In this document: in pieces, positions 1 through 5,758 of the stretch
Layout of the letters: the number at the start of each line of letters is the position of its first letter
Position numbering within the stretch: the first letter of the stretch is position 1
Position numbers and translations under genes: made by a program
Assembly: GCA_001797035.1 (NCBI GenBank)
Contig: MGOE01000111.1
Location: forward strand, 24,619 to 33,771
From: Chloroflexi bacterium RBG_16_72_14
GTDB lineage: Bacteria; Chloroflexota; Limnocylindria; Limnocylindrales; CSP1-4
Length of the DNA stretch: 9,153 nucleotides
Direction: 5' to 3'
The notes under the pieces: model-generated
What the model saw: only the letters and a program-made list of their open reading frames with translations
Databases searched by the model: none
What the model was told of the DNA's origin: nothing

Positions 1-37
1 GCGATCGCGGCGGCGTCCGGCCGACCAGGAGGCGGGA

Positions 38-130
38 ATGGAACTCGTGATCAGCGTGGTGCTCGTGGTGATCTCGCTGGCGATCATGGCGATCGTGGTC
101 CGCGAGGTGAGCGCCAACACCCCGAGCTAG
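38..130 (+). CDS. Small 30-aa single-span membrane protein, or the C-terminal tail of a longer protein
   Basis: Thirty codons run from ATG to TAG. An AGGAGG at 27-32 lies 5 nt before the ATG, the strongest ribosome-binding site in the window. The product has two polar residues, then a run of about 20 Val/Ile/Leu/Ala residues (about 4-21), then a short polar tail (REVSANTPS). This looks like one transmembrane helix. Nearly all codons end in G or C, as in the other genes here. The same frame stays open upstream to the left edge, so the alternative is the tail-anchor end of a longer protein entering from outside; the SD would then be coincidental. A second frame ends with TGA at 48-50 and could be an upstream gene overlapping this start. 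I do not recognise the family. Length resembles small subunits such as KdpF, but there is no sequence match I can defend. Confidence 0.5.
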   Translation: MELVISVVLVVISLAIMAIVVREVSANTPS

Positions 131-188
131 CCACAAGGGGCGCGCGGCGGCAGCCATCCGCGCCGCCGGCTCCTACGCGATGCCGGAT

Positions 189-210
189 CACCCGGCCCGT
201 CGCCCGGGTG
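189..210. terminator. GC-rich inverted repeat, weak terminator candidate
   Basis: CACCCGG (189-195) and CCGGGTG (204-210) form a perfect 7-bp stem with an 8-nt loop. It sits between the converging left-edge ORF and cphA. No T-run follows on either strand, so it does not meet the usual intrinsic-terminator pattern. Such stems are common by chance at this GC content. Confidence 0.25.
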
Positions 211-321
211 GGCCCGCAGACCGGACGCGTCGCCGGGCGCCGTCACGATCGAGTCCGCCGATCGATCGAGCGTCGGGTACGGGAGCTCGGTCTTCGACCG
301 GGCGATCGAGAAGGGCCGGCG

Positions 322-337
322 GCAGCCGTCGGGCTGC
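322..337 (-). terminator. Hairpin 34 nt downstream of the cphA stop
   Basis: GCAGCC (322-327), loop GTCG, GGCTGC (332-337) make a perfect 6-bp stem with a tetraloop, extendable by one G-T pair. On the minus strand it lies 34 nt after the cphA stop codon, a plausible 3' end for the cphBA transcript. What follows on the minus strand is GC-rich; on the plus strand TTCGTGTT follows, a slightly T-rich stretch. It is at best a non-canonical, perhaps bidirectional, terminator. Confidence 0.35.
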
Positions 338-371
338 TTCGTGTTGGGCTGAGCGAGGCCGGGTCGCTCCT

Positions 372-3281
372 TCAGCCGAGCGGCGCCTCCAGCTCGCCCG
401 GATCCGCGAACGCGGTCGCCCCGGCGGCCCGTCCGGCGAGCGTCATCGCCTCGCGGTACACGTTCACGGCGTCGTCCGCGCACACGACCACGAGGTCGCC
501 CGGTGAGGCCCGCCGGAGCGCGGCCTTCACGGCGGACGCCTCGTCGAGGATCTTCTCCACCTTGGTCGCCCGGCCGGTGCCGTCGAGGCGCGCCGCGCGG
601 GCACCGCTGGCCACGTTCGCCGCCGACGCGCCGGGCTCGCGCCCGCGGAGGTTCTTGTCCTCGCGGATTACGATCTCGTCGAACGCGGTGGCGGCCAGCG
701 CACCGTACTCCTGCTGGTCCGCGTCCCGCCGGTCGCCCGGGATCCCGATGACCCCGATCGCCCGGCCCGTCCGCGCCGGGTGCGCGGCGGCCGCCCCGGC
801 GCCCGCGCCCAGCACCCCCGGCCGCGTCTGCGGCTCGGTCATCATCCGGTTGACGAAGTCGGCCAGCTGGCGCATCCCGTCCACGTTGTGGCAGTAGTCG
901 ATGACCACCCGCGTCCCCGCCACCTCGACCAGGTTGAGCCGCCCGGGGGCCTGGAAGAACGAGGTCGTGAACGTCCGCAGCCCCTGGCGGATGTCGTGGA
1001 TGTGGGCGCCGGACGCCCAGGCCGCCGCGGCCGCCGCGAGCGCGTTGGCGACGTTCATCCGTGCCCGGCCGCCGAACGTCGCCGGCATCAGGTGGGTGTA
1101 CAGGACCGGCATCTTGCGCGGCCCGTGGCGCAGGACGATCAGCTCGCCCTGCGGCGTGTCCTCGAGGCAGAACGCCGCGTTGCCGCGCGACACGTGCCCG
1201 TCCACCCGGTCGAAGCCGTCCTCGCCCTTGTCCTTGGACATCGAGAACAGCACGACACGGCCCGCGCAGTGGCGGCCCATCCGGTACACGAGGTGGTCGT
1301 CCGCGTTGAGCACCGCGGTCCCGGCGCGCGGCACGGCCTCGACCAGCACGCCTTTGACGTTGGCCAGCTGGCCGAGGGTCTCGATGCCGCCCAGGCCCAG
1401 GTGGTCGCCGGTGACGTTGGTCACGACAGCCACGTCGTTGCGGTCGTAGCCCAGGCCCTCGCGCAGGATGCCGCCGCGCGCGACCTCGAACACCGCGGTG
1501 TCCACGGTCGGGTTCTGGAGCACCATCTGCGCCGACTTCGGCCCGCTCATGTCGCCGCGCTTCATCAGCCGCCCGTCAACGACGATGCCGTCGGTCGAGG
1601 TCAGGCCCACCCGCCGGCCCATCAGCTTGAGGATGTGGGCGAGCATCCTCACGGTCGTGGTCTTGCCGTTGGTGCCGGTGACGGCGAGGATCGGGATGCG
1701 GGACGGGGAGCCGGGCGGGAACAGCAGGTCGATGACCGGCCTGGCGACGTACTGCGGCTCGCCCTCGGTCGGGTGGGTGTGCATCCGGAACCCGGGCGCC
1801 GCGTTGACCTCCACGATCCCGCCGCCGGTCTCGCGGACCGGCTCCTCGATGTCCGGGCAGATGAAGTCGATGCCGGCGATGTCGAGGCCGACGACGCGGG
1901 CCGCGGTCTCGGCGATCTCGACGTTGTCGGGGTGGGACTCCGCGGTGCGGTCGATGGAGGTGCCGCCGGTCGACATGTTGCCCGTGAGGGCGAGCTTCAC
2001 GAACGCCCCCGCGTCCGGGACGCTGTCCGGCGTGTAGCCCTGTCCGGCGAGCACGGCCTCGGCGTTCTCGTCGAGCTTGATCCGGGTCAGCACCTTCTCG
2101 TGGCCGATGCCGCGGCGGGGGTCCTGGTTCGTGATCTCGACCAGCTCGCGGACGGTCCGCTCGCCGTCGCCGGTCACGCTCGCTGGGACGCGCTCCGCCA
2201 CCGCGGCGAGCTTGCCGCCGATCACGAGGCAGCGGTAGTCGCGCCCGGTGATGTAGCTCTCGACGACCACGTCGCGGCTCCGGCTCTCGCGCAGCGCCGG
2301 CGCGAACGCGGCCCGGACGGCGGCCTCGTCGCGGAGGTCCAGGACGACGCCACGGCCGTGGTTGCCGTCGAGCGGCTTGAGCACGCACGGGTAGCCGATC
2401 CGGCGGGCGGCGGCCACGGCGTCGTCCTCGGCATCCACGACCTCGCTCCGCGGCACCGGCAGCCCGGCGGAGTCCAGCAGCCGGTTGGTCAGCTTCTTGT
2501 CGGACGCGATGTCCACGGCGATGCCGCTGGTCCGGCTGGTCATCGTGGCCCGGATCCGCTGCTGATGCTGGCCCTGGCCCAGCTGGACCAGGCTGTACTT
2601 GTCAAGGCGGATGAACGGGATGTCCCGGCCGGCGGCCTCGTCGAGCAGCGCCTGGGTGGATGGCCCGAACGCGAGCCGCTCCGCCATCCGGATCAGGTTC
2701 TCGAGCTCGGGGACGAGGTCGAAGGCGAACGCGGGGTCGCTGGGGGCCACGAGGTGGTTGACCAGCCCCACGGCCATCCTGCCGGCCTCGATGCCGACCT
2801 GCTCCTCGCGGTACTCGTAGATCACGTTGTACCGGCCGTACTCGCCGGTGCCGCGGGTCTTGCCCTGGCGGACGTCGGTTCCGGCGAGGTTCTGGAACTC
2901 GAGCGCGATGTGCTCGGCCACGTGCCCCGTCCAGGTCCCCTCGCGGAGGCGGGTGATGAAGCCCCCCCGGCGGCCCAGGCTGCAGGCGTGGTCCTCGAGC
3001 GTGGGCAGCATCCCCACCAGCGCGTCCACGAAGCCGGGGATCCTGTCGGTCGGGAACGCCTCCAGCCCGCCGAGGTCCACGACCTGGCGGATGACCGGCG
3101 ACCGCATCCAGTAGTTGGGGCCGCGCAGGACCCGGGTCTCGAGGATCCGCAGGGTGGGCTCCGGACGCGGACCCGGCGCGGCGTCCGAGGCGCGGCGCCG
3201 GCGGGCGATGGCGGCACTGGTGCCCACCCCGTCGGCTGCCTTGCGACTTCGAGCCCGGGGAGCGGAATCCGCCTGCGCCAC
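372..3281 (-). CDS. cphA: Cyanophycin synthetase CphA (Asp/Arg-polymerising ligase)
   Basis: CphA builds cyanophycin in the cytoplasm: ATP-dependent addition of Asp to the backbone, then Arg to the Asp side chain. All three family modules are visible in the 969-aa product. The N-terminal domain runs about 45-215 (LRILETRVLRGPNYW; EGTWTGHVAEHIALE). The ATP-grasp domain runs about 250-520 (LKPLDGNHGRG at 301-311; EVNAAPGFRMH at 491-501). The Mur-ligase-like domain follows from about 530 (P-loop GTNGKTTT 536-543; APGRLNLVE 778-786; DYCHN 795-799; IREDKNLRGR 872-881). Family members are usually nearer 870-900 aa. The excess is a basic Ala/Arg-rich extension of about 44 residues and an Ala/Gly-rich insert at about 822-842. 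The start is GTG, supported by GAGGAGGG (3287-3294) 5 nt upstream. cphB lies upstream on the same strand with a 132-nt gap. All signature motifs are intact, so the enzyme is probably active. Confidence 0.95.
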   Translation of the reverse strand: MAQADSAPRARSRKAADGVGTSAAIARRRRASDAAPGPRPEPTLRILETRVLRGPNYWMRSPVIRQVVDLGGLEAFPTDRIPGFVDALVGMLPTLEDHACSLGRRGGFITRLREGTWTGHVAEHIALEFQNLAGTDVRQGKTRGTGEYGRYNVIYEYREEQVGIEAGRMAVGLVNHLVAPSDPAFAFDLVPELENLIRMAERLAFGPSTQALLDEAAGRDIPFIRLDKYSLVQLGQGQHQQRIRATMTSRTSGIAVDIASDKKLTNRLLDSAGLPVPRSEVVDAEDDAVAAARRIGYPCVLKPLDGNHGRGVVLDLRDEAAVRAAFAPALRESRSRDVVVESYITGRDYRCLVIGGKLAAVAERVPASVTGDGERTVRELVEITNQDPRRGIGHEKVLTRIKLDENAEAVLAGQGYTPDSVPDAGAFVKLALTGNMSTGGTSIDRTAESHPDNVEIAETAARVVGLDIAGIDFICPDIEEPVRETGGGIVEVNAAPGFRMHTHPTEGEPQYVARPVIDLLFPPGSPSRIPILAVTGTNGKTTTVRMLAHILKLMGRRVGLTSTDGIVVDGRLMKRGDMSGPKSAQMVLQNPTVDTAVFEVARGGILREGLGYDRNDVAVVTNVTGDHLGLGGIETLGQLANVKGVLVEAVPRAGTAVLNADDHLVYRMGRHCAGRVVLFSMSKDKGEDGFDRVDGHVSRGNAAFCLEDTPQGELIVLRHGPRKMPVLYTHLMPATFGGRARMNVANALAAAAAAWASGAHIHDIRQGLRTFTTSFFQAPGRLNLVEVAGTRVVIDYCHNVDGMRQLADFVNRMMTEPQTRPGVLGAGAGAAAAHPARTGRAIGVIGIPGDRRDADQQEYGALAATAFDEIVIREDKNLRGREPGASAANVASGARAARLDGTGRATKVEKILDEASAVKAALRRASPGDLVVVCADDAVNVYREAMTLAGRAAGATAFADPGELEAPLG

Positions 3282-3311
3282 CTGATCCCTCCTCGCCTGC
3301 GTGGGAACGGG

Positions 3312-3336
3312 AGTGTACGCGGCACGTTCGCCGTGC
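3312..3336 (-). promoter_or_regulatory. Possible cphA promoter or operator in the cphB-cphA gap
   Basis: On the minus strand TACACT (3317-3312) matches four of six -10 positions, including the key A2 and T6. Just upstream lies an inverted repeat GCACG-N5-CGTGC (3322-3336), where an operator would sit in the spacer. No good -35 hexamer is found at 16-18 nt. The element would give cphA a 5' leader of about 25 nt carrying its SD. It could allow cphA to be expressed apart from cphB, but readthrough from cphB is equally possible. Confidence 0.25.
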
Positions 3337-3399
3337 GTCCCGGCATCGCTGGTGGATCGACGCCCTCGCGCCGGTCCCGTCCGCAGCGCGCGCGTCTCG

Positions 3400-3413
3400 G
3401 GCGCCGGGGCGCC
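3400..3413 (-). other. Compact GC hairpin right after the cphB stop
   Basis: The 14 bases next to the cphB TGA are two GGCGCC palindromes separated by GG, and can fold with a 5-bp stem and 4-nt loop. There is no U-tract, so full termination is unlikely. It might act as a processing or partial-attenuation site setting the ratio of cphB to cphA, or it may be chance in GC-rich DNA. Confidence 0.2.
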
Positions 3414-4247
3414 TCAGCTCGAGGCGGCCTCACCCTGGATCGAGTGGAGCGTCGGTGCCGCGACCCGCATCCGGCGCCGGAGGTCGAAGCGGTAGCCGGC
3501 CGGCAGGCTGTGGAGCACGACGCCGCTGATCATCAGCGGGCGGTGGCCTCGGATCTCCCAGGCGTCGGTCTCCGAGGCCGCGCCGTCCACGACCGTGATC
3601 GAGCCCCGCCCGATCACCTCCATCACCTGGTCCGGTCCCACGATCCCGGCCGTGTCCTCGTCCACGCCCAGGCCCAGCAGGCTCGGGTTCTGGGCGATGA
3701 GGCTGAGCAGGCGCCCGAGGCGGTTCCGCTGCTGGAAGTGCTGGTCCACGATGACGCCCGGCAGCAGCCCCAGCCCGGCGGCGATCTGGGCCATCCGGTG
3801 CTTGGGGGTGGCGCCCGAGGCGCCGAAGGCGATCATGTGGCTCGACACCGCGCTCGCCCCGGCGGACGTCCCGGCCACGACGGCCCCGGCCTGGAACCGG
3901 GTCATGACCGCGTCCGCGAGGCGCGTGCCGCCGATCGTGGAGCTGAGCCGCAGCTGGTTGCCACCGGTCAGGAACACGCCGCTGGCGTCGCGGACGGTGC
4001 GCGCTGCATGCTCGTCGTTGGCCTGGGTCCGCGTCATCGCGTGGAGCGGCCGGACGGCCGCGGCGCCAAGCTCCGTGAACACCGCGCGGTAGCGCTCCGC
4101 CGCCTCGGGGCCCAGCGAGCTGGCCGTGGAGATCACCGCGATCTGCGCGTCGCGCCCCCCGGCGAGCGAGACGAACCGGCCGAGGATGACCCGGTCCCGG
4201 ACCTTGTCCTCCGCCCCGCCGATGACGATCACGGTCCCGTGCGGCAT
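3414..4247 (-). CDS. cphB: Cyanophycinase CphB (peptidase family S51), intracellular
   Basis: CphB is a serine exopeptidase that releases beta-Asp-Arg dipeptides from cyanophycin. The 277-aa length is close to cyanobacterial CphB. The nucleophile elbow GTSAGA (126-131) gives Ser128. DQHF (168-171) gives His170 of the catalytic pair, followed by the Arg-rich substrate-binding stretch QRNRLGR (173-179). GVDEDTA (194-200) holds the conserved Glu197, and FLTGGNQ (92-98) the conserved Gln. The spacing of Ser, His and Glu matches the Synechocystis enzyme with a constant offset of about four residues. There is no signal peptide, which argues for the intracellular enzyme rather than secreted CphE. 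The ATG is placed exactly at the family N-terminus (GTVIVIGGAEDK). No SD precedes it, but a -10-like TATACT does, suggesting a leaderless mRNA. cphA lies 132 nt downstream on the same strand. Confidence 0.96.
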   Translation of the reverse strand: MPHGTVIVIGGAEDKVRDRVILGRFVSLAGGRDAQIAVISTASSLGPEAAERYRAVFTELGAAAVRPLHAMTRTQANDEHAARTVRDASGVFLTGGNQLRLSSTIGGTRLADAVMTRFQAGAVVAGTSAGASAVSSHMIAFGASGATPKHRMAQIAAGLGLLPGVIVDQHFQQRNRLGRLLSLIAQNPSLLGLGVDEDTAGIVGPDQVMEVIGRGSITVVDGAASETDAWEIRGHRPLMISGVVLHSLPAGYRFDLRRRMRVAAPTLHSIQGEAASS

Positions 4248-4256
4248 GGTGCGCGG

Positions 4257-4262
4257 AGTATA
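4257..4262 (-). promoter_or_regulatory. -10-like TATACT just upstream of the cphB ATG
   Basis: TATACT, five of six matches to TATAAT, ends 9 nt before the cphB ATG. Transcription would start at or within about 3 nt of the ATG, giving a leaderless or near-leaderless mRNA. Two facts agree: there is no Shine-Dalgarno before this ATG, and the box is an AT island in GC-rich DNA. I find no TTGACA-like -35 at 16-18 nt and no TGn extension, so the call rests on the -10 and its position. Confidence 0.45.
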
Positions 4263-4316
4263 TCCGCGGCGGTGGACGCCCCCGGCGCGGCGGGCGTGCC
4301 CTGCCGCGCCGCGCCG

Positions 4317-5567
4317 TCAGCGCAGGTAGCGCCGCAGGAACACGTCCAGCTCGCCGCTCGCCTCGCCGCCCAGCGAGCCGTTGGTGTTGCCGAACACCGT
4401 GAACCCCTTCGCGTCCGCGGCCACGTCGATGCCGAGGTCGGCGCCCGTCGTGCCGAACTGCTTGCGCCAGGTCACGTTGCCGGACCGGTCGTAGCGCCGG
4501 ACGAACACGTCGAACGTGCCGGCGTTCCTGCCGTCGAGCGAGCCGTACGTGTACCCGGTCACGGTGAGCCCCGCCGAGTCCGACGCGACGCCCCACGCGA
4601 TCTCGGAATCGGCGGTGCCGAACACCTTCGACCAGCGGAGCCTGCCGGATCGGTCGTAGCGGCGGATGAACGCCTGGCTCGACTCCTCGCCGGTCGCGTC
4701 GGCGTGGGTGTAGCCGACCGCGGTGATGCCGGAGCCGTCGGCGGCCGCCGAGAGCACCTGGTCGTCGCCCTTCTGGCCCCACTGGCGGGTCCACAGCGCC
4801 TTGCCGGTCGGGCTGAAGCGGCGCAGGTACCCGTCCGTGAACGGGCCCGCGTTGTTGCGCGCCAGGTCGCCGTCGGTGCCGCCGCCGACCGTGAAGCCCT
4901 CGGCGTCGATCGCGACCGCCTCGGCGGTGTCCGCGCTCGACGTCCCGAACTGGCGGGTGAACAAGACCCGACCGCTCCGGTCGTAGCGCCGCACGAACGC
5001 GTCGGCGTCGTCCTCGGCGTTGGTGCCGGTGAGCGCGCCCCACGTCGTGCCCACGACGACCACGCCGCTGGAGTCGGCCGCGATCGCGCCCGGCTCCTCG
5101 TCCTCGGTCGTGCCGAACTGGCGCGTCCAGAGCACGTTGCCGCTCCGGTCGTAGCGGCGCACGAACAGGTCCTTGATGCCCGGCACGCCGGCCGAGCCCG
5201 TGAACGAGCCGTCGGTCGCGCCCAGCAACGTGATCCCGGCACCGTCCGCGGCCACGTCGATCGCCCAGTCCTGGCCGTCGGTGCCGAACTGGCGCGTCCA
5301 GAGCACCCTGCCGGCGCGGTCGTAGCGTCGGATGAACGCGTCGCTGGGACCGCGAACCGTTCGGGCGATGTTGCCGCCGGTCGTGCCCACGATGGTGACC
5401 CCGCCGCTGTCCGCGGCGATGCCGCCGGCGACGTCCTCAACGCCGCTGCCCAGGTGGCGGGTCCAGGCCGCAGAGGCGGCGAGAACGGTGGCCGGGACCA
5501 GCAGCGCCAGCGCGACGGCGCCGCCGATCGCCAGCCGCCGCCCGATGGTCCGGGTGGTGATGGTCAT
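4317..5567 (-). CDS. Secreted SBBP-repeat seven-bladed beta-propeller protein
   Basis: This 416-aa product starts with an export signal: TRTIGRR, a hydrophobic core at about 12-30, and an AXA-type site (ASA, 31-33) before AAW. The rest is seven repeats of about 55 residues, matching the SBBP beta-propeller repeat. The consensus is FxRRYDRSGxVLWTRQFGT, then about 10 residues with an acidic D, then VAADxxGxTVxGxTxGxL. The W/F-TRQFG elements start near residues 35, 90, 147, 203, 259, 312 and 367. I chose the ATG at 5567 over one 18 codons upstream because GGAAGGAA lies 6 nt before it and the signal peptide then begins properly. The upstream ATG has no SD and would add an Arg-rich leader. No catalytic motif or C-terminal anchor is visible. 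Such proteins are thought to act extracellularly in binding or scaffolding; the ligand is unknown. It lies 69 bp upstream of cphB on the same strand, but a functional link to cyanophycin is unproven. Confidence 0.85.
   Translation of the reverse strand: MTITTRTIGRRLAIGGAVALALLVPATVLAASAAWTRHLGSGVEDVAGGIAADSGGVTIVGTTGGNIARTVRGPSDAFIRRYDRAGRVLWTRQFGTDGQDWAIDVAADGAGITLLGATDGSFTGSAGVPGIKDLFVRRYDRSGNVLWTRQFGTTEDEEPGAIAADSSGVVVVGTTWGALTGTNAEDDADAFVRRYDRSGRVLFTRQFGTSSADTAEAVAIDAEGFTVGGGTDGDLARNNAGPFTDGYLRRFSPTGKALWTRQWGQKGDDQVLSAAADGSGITAVGYTHADATGEESSQAFIRRYDRSGRLRWSKVFGTADSEIAWGVASDSAGLTVTGYTYGSLDGRNAGTFDVFVRRYDRSGNVTWRKQFGTTGADLGIDVAADAKGFTVFGNTNGSLGGEASGELDVFLRRYLR
4320..5465 (-). repeat. Seven tandem ~165-bp coding repeats of the propeller gene
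   Basis: The blade repeats are visible in the DNA. The 11-mer CGGTCGTAGCG (plus strand; codes for RRYDR-type residues) is perfect at 4486, 4651, 4978, 5146 and 5317, at multiples of about 165-171 bp. A 26-nt stretch at 5110-5135 recurs exactly at 5281-5306. The blade at about 4800-4830 lacks the 11-mer (protein FSPTGK instead of YDRSG) and is the most divergent. This fits internal duplication, with recombination or recent expansion among the better-conserved copies. Confidence 0.8.
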
Positions 5568-5758
5568 CTCGTATTCCTTCCGCGGGACCGGCGTTCGCCG
5601 CCGGCGTTGCCCTTGTGTCATGGATCATCTGCCCGCGTGCCGGGCCGGCTGCACCGCCGTGGATGGGTAGCGGGCATGGACATTCGTCGCGATGCGTACG
5701 GGGCCCGCGCGGTTCCCGCACGCGCGCGGCCGCGTGGCGGCGAGAATGGGCGCCACCG
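5568..5758. other. Divergent intergenic region between the propeller and GT87 genes
   Basis: These 191 bp separate two genes transcribed outward. The only clear element is the propeller gene's SD, GGAAGGAA on the minus strand next to 5567. TGGACA at 5677-5682 resembles a -35, but no -10 sits at 16-18 nt. GAGAAT at 5742-5747 is a weak -10 match 11 nt before the GT87 ATG. I see no convincing operator, RNA gene or terminator. Confidence 0.3.

Noticed and set aside
208..897. Open frames on both strands in 127-900 apart from cphA
   Set aside because: They show no recognisable domain, cross the cphA 3' end and are explained by GC richness.
5568..5621. Starting the propeller protein 18 codons upstream at 5621
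   Set aside because: There is no SD before that ATG and it would put an Arg-rich stretch in front of a normal signal peptide.
5677..5702. TGGACA followed by TACGGG as a promoter for the GT87 gene
   Set aside because: The spacer is only 14 bp and the -10 match is poor.
5615..5758. Starting the GT87 protein at 5615
   Set aside because: The added 48 residues look like translated non-coding DNA, and that start lies in the upstream region of the divergent propeller gene.
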